In this document: piece by piece, positions 18,986 through 27,485 of the stretch
Layout: every line of letters begins with the position of its first letter
Numbering within the stretch: position 1 is the stretch's first letter
Assembly: GCF_006539545.1 (NCBI RefSeq)
Contig: NZ_BJNF01000025.1
Location: 16,100-80,099, forward strand
Source: Nitrobacter winogradskyi
Lineage (GTDB): Bacteria > Pseudomonadota > Alphaproteobacteria > Rhizobiales > Xanthobacteraceae
Direction of reading: 5' to 3'
Length of the DNA: 64,000 bases
Made by a program: the position numbers and the translations under genes
The notes under the pieces: generated by a model
Seen by the model: the letters and a program-made list of their open reading frames with translations, nothing else
Database searches by the model: none
Told to the model about the DNA's origin: nothing

Positions 18986-19774
18986 CTAACCCGCCAGTTC
19001 CTGGAAGTTGAACCCGCTTACCAACAAGGTTTTCTTGATGGCTGCATCATCAGCCTCGGGCATCAAAGCCAGCGCGCAGACCTCGAAATTCTGCATCGCC
19101 ACCGACACGGCGGGAAAGCCGGCCGTCAATAACAGATTGCCGAGCCTCTCGGCGGTAAACCCGGTGCGGTGAGCCATATGAACATGCCCTTCCTCGATCG
19201 CCCGGGAATGACCATAGAGCATGTCGAGCGGCCGGATCGGACCGGCCGGCGAGTGATAGGCGACGGCCGCAATGCCTTGCTCGACGATAAAGCGAGCCAC
19301 CGCCGTAACATCAGGGCTCATGATCAGGGCGAAGCCGTCCGGTTTCAGGACCCGATGGAACTGGCGCAGGGTGGGGAAAATCTCGTGGGCATAGAGATGC
19401 TCAAGAACGTGCGATGACCATATCACATCAAACGATTGCGGCGCGAACGACGTTTCCAGTTCGAGGATGGAACCTACGACGTGAGGTTTGACCTTCGGGT
19501 CGATATCAAAGCGCAATTCCTCCAGTCCTCGCTCCTGAACCAGCCGAGCGATTCGTCTGGCGGATCCGGGGCCGGAGCCCGCATTGAGCAAGCGCTTGAT
19601 AGCTGGGTTCAATATCGGCTCCTGGTTCCCGCCGGAGCTATCGGAGAACAAGATCGAACCATACCGCTCCGGCGACCGCCAACCATGACCGTATCGATGT
19701 GGCCTCACAAAGGCACGAACGGCCTTGGGGTCTTCATGTTTTGACGCGTCTTCTTCACGCGAACCGGATTCCAT
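18986..19774 (-). CDS. Class I SAM-dependent methyltransferase (Methyltransf_11-like)
   Basis: Motif I appears as LLNAGSGPGSARRIARL (about residues 66-82). Motif II is RFDIDPKVKPHVVGSI and motif IV is FDVIWSSHVLEHLYAHE, with the post-motif LKPDGFALIMSPD. These place it in the Methyltransf_11/23 type, often acting on sugars or lipids in polysaccharide clusters. The ATG at 19774 yields 262 residues, but the first 13 codons (MESGSREEDASKH) are the translation of the intergenic repeat at 19739-19815. The original start may instead be GTG at 19708 (240 residues). It lies between the secretion operon and the RTX gene. The substrate is unknown. Confidence 0.8.
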   Translation of the reverse strand: MESGSREEDASKHEDPKAVRAFVRPHRYGHGWRSPERYGSILFSDSSGGNQEPILNPAIKRLLNAGSGPGSARRIARLVQERGLEELRFDIDPKVKPHVVGSILELETSFAPQSFDVIWSSHVLEHLYAHEIFPTLRQFHRVLKPDGFALIMSPDVTAVARFIVEQGIAAVAYHSPAGPIRPLDMLYGHSRAIEEGHVHMAHRTGFTAERLGNLLLTAGFPAVSVAMQNFEVCALALMPEADDAAIKKTLLVSGFNFQELAG

Positions 19775-19815
19775 ACCCGGCTCAGGTCCGAGGACATGCT
19801 TCGCTCGAAAACACT
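19739..19815. repeat. Intergenic repeat element overlapping a gene start
   Basis: It has the core ttttgacgcgtcttcttcac followed by gcgaaccggattccat and a gaggacatgcttcgctc tail, matching the copies at 23374 and 44046. It encodes the N terminus of the methyltransferase frame on the minus strand. Confidence 0.7.
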
Positions 19816-19863
19816 ATAGAGGCCTGTCATTGCATCACAGAAACGAAGAAGTATCACACAAGC

Positions 19864-19889
19864 AAAAGCCCCGCCGAGGCGGGGCTTTA
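19864..19889 (-). terminator. Rho-independent terminator of the RTX gene
   Basis: A 10-bp stem (aaagccccgc / gcggggcttt) with a four-base loop lies 25 bases past the RTX stop, followed on the minus strand by a short T tract (cttttgctt). Confidence 0.75.
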
Positions 19890-19913
19890 ACAATCCTGTC
19901 CTCCTGGCTCGGA

Positions 19914-21122
19914 CTACGAGAGCTTCGGCAGGGTGACGATCTGGTCGCTGAAATGCAGTTCCTCAACGCCATTAACCGCGACGGTCTGTTGATCGCTGAA
20001 GTGCAGTGTGTAGGTCGAGGTGCTCGCATCGACATCGATCTTGGCGACATCGAAGAACGACCGGCCAGCGAATTCAGCCGTGTCGTTACCGCTGCCGCCG
20101 AAGATCGTATCGCTGCCACTGCGCGCCTCGATCCGGAAGGTGTCATCGCCGCCGCCGCCGTACAGCGTGGAGTTGGCACTCCCATCACCGGACAGCAGCG
20201 TAAACTGATCATTGCCAGCACCGCCCTGCAGCACATCGCCCTGCACGCCTACCAGCGTGTCGTTCCCAGCGCCGCCTATAAGCGTGTTGTATCCTCCCGT
20301 ATCGCCGCCACCGCCATGGTCGCCGCTACCTCCGCCACCATGATCCCATCCACGGTCACCGCCGCGACCGCCACCGTGATCATCTCCGCGACCCCATCCA
20401 CGGCCATCTCCACGACCGCCGCCATGATCATCTCCGCGGCCCCATCCACGGTCATCTCCACGACCGCCACCGTGATCATCTCCGCGGCCCCAACCACGGT
20501 CATCTCCACGACCGCCGCCATGATCATGCCCACGGCCAGCGGCGCCGAAGGCGCTGTCGTCCGCACTGGCAATGCGCGCGTCGCCGCCACTGCCCGCGGC
20601 CCGCGCACCACCGGACACCAGGAGGTCATTACCAGCACCTCCGTCCAGCGTATCGTTGCCGGTACCGCCGTAAATGCTGTCATTGCCGGCCCCGCCGAAC
20701 AGCAGGTTATCGCCTTCGCTCGCCCGGATCACATCGTTGCCGCTGCCGCCGTAGACCGTATCGTTGCCGCTATCATGCAGGTTGATCGTATCATGCCCTT
20801 TGCCTGCGGCGACAAAGACGTCGTTATCCCCTCCGGTCACGTCAAGCCTGGCGCTGTGATCATCCAGCACGATCGCTTTCAGGTTGGGGTTCGTCTCGAC
20901 ATTCGTCGAGTTGGATACCCCCAGAATCTGGACGACAGGCGGAACCTCTCCGCCTGGAAACGGCCCGGACTGGAGCCATCCCCTCGCACTATTGTCGTCA
21001 TCGTTGAACACACCGCTTTGCTCGAGCGAATCGATCAACGCCGATCGCACGCCCGCCTCGATGTTTCCGTTACTATGGAAAAACTCGCCTAGCTCGGTCT
21101 TCGTCAGGTAGGAAACGGCCAT
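19914..21122 (-). CDS. RTX (hemolysin-type calcium-binding) protein with Gly/Asp/His/Arg tandem repeats
   Basis: The 402-residue secreted-type protein has two arrays of RTX nonapeptides (GGxGxDxxx). The first, at about residues 125-170, has GGSGNDVIR, GGAGNDSIY, GGTGNDTLD and GGAGNDLLV. The second, at about 283-350, has GGAGNDTLV, GGAGNDQFT, GGGGDDTFR and GGSGNDTAE. Between them lies an unusual tandem repeat of the 16-mer DHGGGRGDDRGWGRGD (residues 200-259), then a Gly/Asp/His-rich tail. There is no N-terminal signal peptide; the C terminus (VEELHFSDQIVTLPKLS) is typical of uncleaved type I secretion signals. No enzymatic domain is recognisable. The nearby secretion operon is its likely exporter. 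A calcium-dependent matrix or adhesion role is inferred. Confidence 0.88.
   Translation of the reverse strand: MAVSYLTKTELGEFFHSNGNIEAGVRSALIDSLEQSGVFNDDDNSARGWLQSGPFPGGEVPPVVQILGVSNSTNVETNPNLKAIVLDDHSARLDVTGGDNDVFVAAGKGHDTINLHDSGNDTVYGGSGNDVIRASEGDNLLFGGAGNDSIYGGTGNDTLDGGAGNDLLVSGGARAAGSGGDARIASADDSAFGAAGRGHDHGGGRGDDRGWGRGDDHGGGRGDDRGWGRGDDHGGGRGDGRGWGRGDDHGGGRGGDRGWDHGGGGSGDHGGGGDTGGYNTLIGGAGNDTLVGVQGDVLQGGAGNDQFTLLSGDGSANSTLYGGGGDDTFRIEARSGSDTIFGGSGNDTAEFAGRSFFDVAKIDVDASTSTYTLHFSDQQTVAVNGVEELHFSDQIVTLPKLS
20346..20525 (-). repeat. 48-bp coding tandem repeat inside the RTX gene
   Basis: Three full and one partial 48-base units encode DHGGGRGDDRGWGRGD with few substitutions. Each unit is itself two related 8-residue halves. 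The DNA units are near-identical, so copy number could change by recombination or slippage without a frameshift. Confidence 0.85.
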
Positions 21123-21583
21123 GGCGCCCTCTAGCTGGATTCTTTAAGAGACTGAATTCTTCAAGAGTCATGCGAAAGCAGAGATGACGGTCGACGCCAA
21201 TCGACACCGCATGCTGCAATTCGAAGGTGCTAGACTTTGTGCCAAATCCGAGCCTCGCATATAACATATAAATGTTATGCAAGCCCTAGATTGTTAAGTA
21301 CATGTTAGTGGCACCGCAGCACCGAAGTCAAGCGTCAAGTTACGCTCCCTTCATTTAACATTTAGGGGGGTCGCATCCCTGGCCGCCATGCGTGCTTCGC
21401 CGCTGGGATTTCGGGCCGATTTCACCCCATTCCCGCCGAAATCGTGGGGCAGACATGCAAAAAACGTAAGGAAGACCGCTGAAAACCTTACCTCACATCC
21501 AATTGTGACGACCGGCCAATCGATGGTAACGTTCGCGGATGCTTTTACCAGAAAATGTGAGGATGTGTTATCGTGGCGCCCGC
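21123..21583. other. Intergenic: divergent control region of RTX and parA genes
   Basis: No gene is supported. The stretch around 21245-21365 is AT-rich and probably contains the RTX promoter. It holds the perfect inverted repeat listed separately and several TTAA/TGTTA words. The part nearer parA is GC-rich, with no recognised signal. Confidence 0.5.
21261..21278. promoter_or_regulatory. Perfect 7-4-7 palindrome upstream of the RTX gene
   Basis: ATAACAT-ATAA-ATGTTAT, 139 bases upstream of the RTX start. It is a possible operator. The half-site ATGTTAT also occurs at 2810 (rfbA) and, inverted, at 18696 (secretion operon). Confidence 0.4.
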
Positions 21584-22243
21584 ATGAGTTCTCCCCGTCT
21601 GAGACGGAGAATCATCACCGTTACTCAGCGCAAAGGCGGTGTCGGCAAAACCACGATCGCTATCTGTGTCGCCGCCGCGCTCGCGCGCCGCGGACACGAG
21701 GTTGCGCTTGTCGACAGCGATCCCCAGCGTTCCGCCTCGCAGTGGGCGGAGCCTGGCAATCTCGAATTCCCCGTCTATGAAATGGCTCTGGAGCAGACGT
21801 CGGTCCCTGCCTGGGCCCAGGAAGTGCGCAGTATTGAAGCCGGAATTGTCATTATCGACACCGCCCCCAACGCAAGGGAAATGGGAGCCTCGATCGCCGT
21901 GGCTAACCTGATCCTGGTACCCTGCACCCCGTCCGGCCTCGACCTCGACGCGACGCTTCAGACGCTTGCGATCATTGACGCCGCACGCGAGCGCCGCCGG
22001 GATCGAATCAAGGTGATCCTGGTGCCGAACAGACTCGACCGCCGCACGCTTGAAGGAAGACAATTGCTTGATGAGCTGAGCACATTTGGCGAAGCGGTTG
22101 GCCCGCCGATCGCCAGTCGCGCCGCATTCGTACGTTGTTTCACCAGTGGTCAGTCGGTAGCAAGCTTCATGCCCGGAGATACCGCCGATCAGGAAATCCA
22201 GGAACTCGCGGACGCGATCGAACGGATCGAACTGGAGGAATAG
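21584..22243 (+). CDS. Orphan ParA-family ATPase
   Basis: The 219-residue protein has the deviant Walker A motif RKGGVGKTTIAICVAAALA, then VALVDSDPQRSASQW (Walker A' region) and IVIIDTAPNARE (Walker B). These define the ParA/MinD superfamily. It is short and lacks the N-terminal HTH of plasmid ParA, and no ParB or parS-like sequence is beside it. The ATG at 21584 is chosen because the family starts just before the beta strand leading to Walker A; the frame is open to 21539. Such orphan ParAs position cargo on the nucleoid or come from mobile DNA. Its location next to an OrfA-like gene fits either, and its role is unknown. Confidence 0.85.
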   Translation: MSSPRLRRRIITVTQRKGGVGKTTIAICVAAALARRGHEVALVDSDPQRSASQWAEPGNLEFPVYEMALEQTSVPAWAQEVRSIEAGIVIIDTAPNAREMGASIAVANLILVPCTPSGLDLDATLQTLAIIDAARERRRDRIKVILVPNRLDRRTLEGRQLLDELSTFGEAVGPPIASRAAFVRCFTSGQSVASFMPGDTADQEIQELADAIERIELEE

Positions 22244-22322
22244 GCCAAAGTCTGCACCCGCCGCGAGACCATTTCTTGTCTCTCTCCGGGATCTCTGCCT
22301 CTCCGGGCAATCATGAGAGCGG

Positions 22323-22718
22323 CTATCTCGAATTGGCGGGACCGAGCAGAGCCTGGATCACACCTTGCGTTTCCGACTGGGGAGGGGATGCGGAAACAGC
22401 AGCTTCCTCGAGCCTCATTTTCTCAAGCAGGAGGTCCGTGACAATCTTACGAAGCCGCTGGTTCTCGAGCTTGAGTTCCTCCAGAACGTGACGCATCTGA
22501 TCCGTCGCCGGAGGCTTGATGGATACCGCCGCTTCTCCCGCATTGTCCTGAGGAATATCCGCTTCCTGCCTTGGCAGAGGCAATTTCCTCCACCGATGAA
22601 GCGTCATGACGCTCACACCAAGCGTCTTGCAGACGTCGACCTGGGAACTGCCGGCGCGAGCGAGTTCATCCGCCCGGGCAAGCTTCGAAAGAATTTCCTC
22701 CCGCGAATGCTTCTTCAT
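22323..22718 (-). CDS. Lone IS3-OrfA-like helix-turn-helix protein
   Basis: The 131-residue protein begins MKKHSREEILSKLARADEL and has an HTH at residues about 23-45 (SQVDVCKTLGVSVMTLHRWR). This is followed by a Pro-rich linker and a coiled coil (LKLENQRLRKIVTDLLLEKM). The ENQRLRK..DLLLEK leucine-zipper pattern is that of IS3/IS911 OrfA transposase subunits. No OrfB with a DDE motif follows, and no terminal repeats are visible. It is either a remnant of an insertion sequence or a domesticated DNA-binding protein. It is convergent with parA. Confidence 0.65.
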   Translation of the reverse strand: MKKHSREEILSKLARADELARAGSSQVDVCKTLGVSVMTLHRWRKLPLPRQEADIPQDNAGEAAVSIKPPATDQMRHVLEELKLENQRLRKIVTDLLLEKMRLEEAAVSASPPQSETQGVIQALLGPANSR

Positions 22719-23483
22719 CTTCCTACCTGAATATGGCTTCGATGACAGAGAACGAAGCGCCTAAACAATGACCAGAATCAAATGAAAATCTCAACTTAAG
22801 AACAAGTTCACGACAATAATATAGTATGAAAGCCGCGCGTTGCGCTATCAATCATCACTCAAGTTCGCGCGAGTTTTATCTCTCATGTTAGCTGCGGTGC
22901 AGCGTAAAGTGACGAAGTCAGTCGATCCGGTTGTCGCGCCGGTCATAAATGACAAATATCACGCGAGCCGCGATCACGCATATCACTTCTTCGAAGCACG
23001 CGCGATATCCTCCGCCATTGTCTCAGTTTCTTATCAGGTCAATATTTCGCGTCTGGACAACCTGTAACACGGCCGCATCCCCCGTCGTTACCACAGGGCC
23101 GCCGACTGCGCCGCCAGCAGCGAAGGCATGCCGGTGCGGGTAACATTCTACGGCAGATCCCCATTTAGGGATATGCTCCGACCAGCGGCTGAATACGCGC
23201 AAGGATAAAAACGATCGGGGATCCGATCGTTCTTATCGTCCTCGTCGTCCTCGCAGCTCATTATGAGAGGCAGTCACGCTCCGGCCACCACACCGGTGAT
23301 CCACGGGGCGGGGATGCCCATCAGGATCGACTCCGCCAGCCGCCTCAATCCGACGACGCTTGAGATTTGCTGCTTTGACGCGCTTTCTTCGCGCGAGTCG
23401 GCATCATTCCGGGTCAAGCTTGAGGACATGCTTCGACGCGCGCTGTCGCCTGCGCCCTTCTCACATCGTCCTCTATCAATGCT
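22719..23483. other. Long intergenic region without a supported gene
   Basis: The first 300 bases are AT-rich for this genome. No open frame has a recognisable protein. It contains a 9-4-9 hairpin (23210-23231, aacgatcgg/ccgatcgtt) followed by a weak T-rich stretch. An intergenic repeat copy lies at 23374-23441, just past the end of the chemoreceptor gene. Confidence 0.6.
23374..23441. repeat. Intergenic repeat element
   Basis: It contains tttgacgcgctttcttcgcg, then gagtcggcatcattccgggt and a tgaggacatgcttcgacgcg tail, matching the copies at 19739 and 44046. It lies 43 bases past the chemoreceptor stop. Confidence 0.65.
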
Positions 23484-25178
23484 TCATGCAACCCGGACGG
23501 AGTTCAGGAAATTGTCGACCTCCGCCTTGAGCCTGGCGCTGTCGCGCGACAGCGTTTGAGCGGCAGACAGCACCAGGGACGAGGCATTTCCGGTATCCAC
23601 CGCCCCGCGCTGGAGATTACCGACATTCGAGGACACTTCCTGCGCACCCTGGGCGGCATGCTGCACGTTGCGGGCGACTTCCTGCGTCGTCGCCCCCTGT
23701 TCTTCGATGGCTGACGCGATCGTAGAAGAGATTCCGGAAAGCTTTTCGATGGAGTTCCGGATCTCATTGATCGCGGCGACGGATTCGTGGGTGGCGGACT
23801 GGATCCCGCTGATCTGTTGACCGATTTCGCCGGTGGCCTTGCCGGTTTGCTCGGCGAGCGCCTTGACTTCCGAGGCGACGACCGAAAATCCGCGACCGGC
23901 TTCCCCGGCGCGCGCCGCCTCGATGGTGGCGTTCAGGGCGAGAAGGTTGGTCTGTCCCGCGATATTGTTGATCATCTCGACGATGTCGCCGATGCGAGCC
24001 GCAGCGCTCGATAACGCGCTGACGCGCTCGGTCGCCGAATGCACCTGATCGACGGCCTCGCCCGCCATGCGCGCCGATTCCTGCACTCGCTGGCTTATTT
24101 CATGGACCGAGGCAGTCATCTCCTCCGTGGCCGAGGCCACCGAATTGACATTCGAGGAGGCCTCGGTCGAACCGTTGGCGACGCGCGCGGCAAAATCCTT
24201 TGCATGGTCGGCGTTCGAGGCCAGCGTCGTCGCCGAAGCCTCCAGTTCGGTCGCCGATGTCGCGACAGCCTGAACGATCTCGCCGATGGCCGCCTCGAAG
24301 GAATTGGCGATCTTGGTCATGTCGATCTTGCGCTGAGCGTCGGCCCGGCGTTGCGTGGAGTTGACCTCCTCCCGGCTGAACCGGATAAGCGTCTGCACGG
24401 TCTGGAGGTTGCGGAGGGCTTCGCCGATCTCGTCGTCGCGCCTGATTTCGATCCGATTGTCGAATTTGTCGTGGACGAGGTTCAGCATCGTTTCGTTCAG
24501 GTGACGCATCGGCCCCTCGAACGCACGCAGGGTCTGGCGTCCCACCATTCCCCCGACAGCGATTCCGGTGGCGGCGAGAAGGATGAGGGCGAGGCCCCAT
24601 ATGCCGCCGATGACGGCTGCGCCCAGCAAGCCGCAAGCCAGCAGAAAAGCAGCCTGCACTGTGATCAGCGTTGTCATTCGCGCCCGCATGGTGCGGGTAA
24701 ACAGTCCGAAACGATCAAAGACCGATCGCTTCCTGATAATGCCGGCGTCGATCCGATACGGATGGGGACGCTTTTCGCGAATGGCCGCATACACGTCTTC
24801 CGCGAGGGTGCGCTGGTCGGCGGCAAGCCTGGTGCGGATCGAGGTATAGCCGGTGACCTGCCCGTCCGTGCGGATCGGCGAGGCCGTTGCCAGCACCCAG
24901 TAAAAGCCGCCGTTCTTGCGCCGGTTCTTGATGGCGCCGACCCATGGTTTCTCGGCCTTCAAGGTGTCCCAGAGATTCTCGAACGCCTCCGGCGGCATGT
25001 CCGGGTGACGAACGATGTTATGCGCCTTGCCTATCAGTTCCTCGGTGGTGAATTCCGCGGCGTCAATGAAGTCCTCATTGACATAGGTGAGACGCCCCTT
25101 GAGATCGGTCCGGGAAACGATCAGCGTGTCATCGGAAACGGGATACTCTTCGTCGGTAACCGGAAAGTTCTTGCGCAC
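23484..25178 (-). CDS. PAS-domain methyl-accepting chemotaxis protein (Aer-like)
   Basis: The N-terminal PAS domain (residues about 5-120) contains [34 protein letters not shown] and [17 protein letters not shown], the Aer-type PAS signature. Two adjacent membrane helices (about 165-210) have almost no periplasmic loop. A HAMP-like stretch and a long MA signalling domain follow, with the conserved hairpin [20 protein letters not shown]. The input is therefore cytoplasmic, probably redox or energy state. The start is taken as GTG at 25178 (564 residues), because homologues begin M-R-K-N-x-P-V-T; TTG at 25193 adds five residues. The C terminus lacks a CheR-docking pentapeptide. It should signal through a CheA/CheW pair, such as the one at 36-39 kb. 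Confidence 0.9.
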   Translation of the reverse strand: MRKNFPVTDEEYPVSDDTLIVSRTDLKGRLTYVNEDFIDAAEFTTEELIGKAHNIVRHPDMPPEAFENLWDTLKAEKPWVGAIKNRRKNGGFYWVLATASPIRTDGQVTGYTSIRTRLAADQRTLAEDVYAAIREKRPHPYRIDAGIIRKRSVFDRFGLFTRTMRARMTTLITVQAAFLLACGLLGAAVIGGIWGLALILLAATGIAVGGMVGRQTLRAFEGPMRHLNETMLNLVHDKFDNRIEIRRDDEIGEALRNLQTVQTLIRFSREEVNSTQRRADAQRKIDMTKIANSFEAAIGEIVQAVATSATELEASATTLASNADHAKDFAARVANGSTEASSNVNSVASATEEMTASVHEISQRVQESARMAGEAVDQVHSATERVSALSSAAARIGDIVEMINNIAGQTNLLALNATIEAARAGEAGRGFSVVASEVKALAEQTGKATGEIGQQISGIQSATHESVAAINEIRNSIEKLSGISSTIASAIEEQGATTQEVARNVQHAAQGAQEVSSNVGNLQRGAVDTGNASSLVLSAAQTLSRDSARLKAEVDNFLNSVRVA

Positions 25179-25733
25179 GGGAAAACTCGCCAATCTGTTA
25201 TGGTGAAAGCAAGCGTCACGACCGATGTGCCGTCATGACGCGATTCGCAAGAAATCGCGTCAGCGGAAATCGGTACCGAACCCTCAAAAGCTTACCTGGG
25301 ATTGAGATCGCGCCGAGATCGATGAAAGCGGGGCAAGTGAACCATCGGGAGGCACCTTCTGTGGCTTACCGGAACTCGGCTCTGACGCGATGGCGAGAGG
25401 ATGGAACAATTCAGTTAAAAAACGGTGGCTACGCGGCAGGGCCTGCGTACTCCAGCCTGCCGGCAATCAGCAGACGGAAGCCAACATCACCCAGGCATGC
25501 CGGGATGTCCGGATCATCACCCGCAAGGCGCTGCTGATGGCGCTGGGCGTCGTCGAAACTGATCATGAACCCGCCGCGCGTGGCGTCGGTGCGGTCTCGA
25601 TTCTCAACCTCGGCGGCTTCTTGTGCTATTGCCGGGGGCGCTGTTCCTTGTTCAGCCGCAGGCAAAGGCCCGGCCAGGACGCACACGGACATAGTACCCA
25701 CCCATCATCCTCCTTCGCCATTCGGAGAAAGTC
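25179..25733. other. Intergenic, no certain gene
   Basis: Between the chemoreceptor and the secreted protein no gene is clear. A minus-strand frame at 25429-25701 has weak resemblance to a protein-family end and is listed separately. The rest shows nothing I recognise. Confidence 0.5.
25429..25701 (-). pseudogene. Possible remnant of a formylglycine-generating-enzyme-like C terminus
   Basis: The 90-codon frame ends with RGGFMISFDDAQRHQQ and GDVGFRLLIAGR. The order R-G-G...D-D...R...D-x-GFRL resembles the last 40 residues of FGE-sulfatase (SUMF1-type) domains. The rest of the domain is missing. The match is short and may be chance. Confidence 0.2.
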
Positions 25734-26624
25734 ATGCGACACGCTTCAATCGCCGCGCTGGTCGCGGGGTGCCTGTGCGCCCCCGGCCTTTCCATCGCTC
25801 AGGAACAGGTCATCTGGCGGGAAACGCAGAACCTGCCCGTGGGCCTGAATCTGCCCGCCGGAATGAAGGCCGATGTCCTCGGTATTGCGGTTGGCGGCGG
25901 CTACTCGGACGCCAAGGCCAAGTTGCAGGCGCTGCTATCGGAAGCGCCTCCGGCGGCGGCAAAGCCGATGACGGAATCCGAGCGGTTCGCGGCGGAGCGC
26001 AGCGGGTCGGACATGCGCCCGCCGCTGACCGAGGAAACCACGGTCATCACAATGCATTCACCCGGCACCTCGGCGCGGGTCGAGGCGACGTATATCGGGG
26101 ATCTGCGGCTGGCGCGCCAATTGCCCGGATCTGGCGCTGTGAAAATCCGCGAGGAAATTCTCGTCCGCCTCAGCGCGCCGTCCTCCGGCCATCAGGTGCT
26201 GGGGGTCGAGCGACGGCTGGCCTATGACTCCGCCGACGAGCCGCGCGTCTCGGAGATCATCGCACGGCTTGCGGAGAAATTCGGGGGACAACCGCAGGTC
26301 TACAACGGGACGGAATACAGATTCCAGTTCAACGACGGGGCGGCCTATGTGCCGCCGCAGGGGACGTTGTGGACGGATTGCTACAACTATCACGTGATCG
26401 ACAGCAGCCAGAACCTGCCTCTCGCCAACCGGACCGGCACGTGTGACGTGCTCATGACCGTGCGCGTCAGCCCCGGCAAATCGTCGGATCATGCCCGCGA
26501 ACTGACCTTCATTCTGAGCGACAACGAACGCGCCAAACAGAACGTGGGTGCGGACTACGCCTTTATGTCGGCCTACATCGATGAACTGGCCAAACGCTCC
26601 AGCGGAGTCGCGCCGAAGTTGTAA
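25734..26624 (+). CDS. Secreted protein of unknown function
   Basis: The 296-residue protein has a clear Sec signal peptide (MRHASIAALVAGCLCAPGLS, cleavage probably after SIA). The mature part has an N-terminal piece ending in a Pro/Ala linker, then alternating charged and hydrophobic strands. Two cysteines (TDCYNYHV and GTCDVLM) lie 26 residues apart and could form a periplasmic disulfide. I do not recognise a family. It stands alone: the neighbours are a gap on both sides and a tRNA. It is probably periplasmic. Confidence 0.75.
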   Translation: MRHASIAALVAGCLCAPGLSIAQEQVIWRETQNLPVGLNLPAGMKADVLGIAVGGGYSDAKAKLQALLSEAPPAAAKPMTESERFAAERSGSDMRPPLTEETTVITMHSPGTSARVEATYIGDLRLARQLPGSGAVKIREEILVRLSAPSSGHQVLGVERRLAYDSADEPRVSEIIARLAEKFGGQPQVYNGTEYRFQFNDGAAYVPPQGTLWTDCYNYHVIDSSQNLPLANRTGTCDVLMTVRVSPGKSSDHARELTFILSDNERAKQNVGADYAFMSAYIDELAKRSSGVAPKL

Positions 26625-27034
26625 CCAACGGCAAACGGCTCGGCCAACGCTATTCAAACGAAATGGAAACGCATGGCGATACGCGGGCGCTCGGTGGCCT
26701 CCTCGAAGGCAGAACGGCGCTGGCGATAGAAGCCCTGTATCCCCTGTAGTTGCCGGGGCGTTACGCCTTGCTGATGTTTCTTGGAAGCATCGTTCTCGCG
26801 CTCGCCCTGCCGCCAGGCGCGCCATCGGCTCGCCGAAAGCCGTGAACTCTGAAGAGCCTGAGCAATCGTTCCAGGCAGGCAGTTCATCATGCTGAGTGAC
26901 AAGGAGAAGGCCGGTATCAAGGCCGAGAAAACATACCGGCAGTCGGTGCGGGACGCCAAGGTACGCGAACCGTGATCCACTTCGCTCGAGAACATTATAA
27001 TAGAGTCGGAATCGAGAAAGACGGAGGGGTAAGT
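26625..27034. other. Intergenic with possible gene debris
   Basis: A 28-codon frame from ATG 26890 (MLSDKEKAGIKAEKTYRQSV...) has a charged helical look but no good ribosome site. The rest has no convincing frame. It may be decayed mobile DNA next to a tRNA gene. No integrase or attachment repeats are seen. Confidence 0.35.
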
Positions 27035-27110
27035 TGGTGGGCCCGGAGGGACTCGAACCCCCAACCAGACCGTTATGAGCGGCCGGCTCTAACCATTGAG
27101 CTACAGGCCC
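27035..27110 (-). tRNA. tRNA with CAU anticodon (probably tRNA-Ile2, possibly elongator Met)
   Basis: All four stems fold by eye. The acceptor GGGCCTG pairs with CGGGCCC, the D arm is GCTC/GAGC, the anticodon stem GGCCG/CGGTC has loop CTCATAA, and the T arm is GGGGG-TTCGAGT-CCCTC. The CCA end is encoded. The anticodon is CAU. The short D loop (AATGGTTA) resembles bacterial tRNA-Ile2, whose C34 is converted to lysidine by TilS, more than elongator tRNA-Met. This is not decisive. Confidence 0.92.
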
Positions 27111-27300
27111 CGGCCGGACGTCGCGTGCGCAACCGCCGTCGGCGCAAGGCATCCCTTACAATGTCATGTGCCGCGCGGCAATCGGCGGTCGGAACTGTTG
27201 AGGGCCGGAGTTTGCGGCCGACAGACGGAAACGGCCCGATGGTGGCGCGTATCCTCTTCAAGCCTCGATCAGGATGCAAACGCCGCACCCCGCCGGAATA

Positions 27301-27316
27301 TTAACCCTTTGCTAAC
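27301..27316 (+). promoter_or_regulatory. Candidate CtrA-binding site upstream of flhA
   Basis: TTAA-N7-CTAAC differs by one base from the CtrA consensus TTAA-N7-TTAAC. It lies about 350 bases before flhA, separated from it by a repeat element. Confidence 0.35.
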
Positions 27317-27485
27317 CATACACCGGGCAAATTTTGCCCAGGAAGCCGCGCGTCGCCAGATGCACGGAATGGCCCCTCGCGGACGCCAGCGCGTCCCACT
27401 TTCAAGGTGGGGCGCCGCGACGGCCGCGCAGACGCCTCTAACGTTGTCGAGCAAAGCATCTCCTCGGGCGTGACCCGCGGATGAA

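Noticed and set aside
22840..23067. 75-codon frame in the 0.77-kb gap
   Set aside because: No ribosome site, no recognisable composition, and the region looks non-coding.
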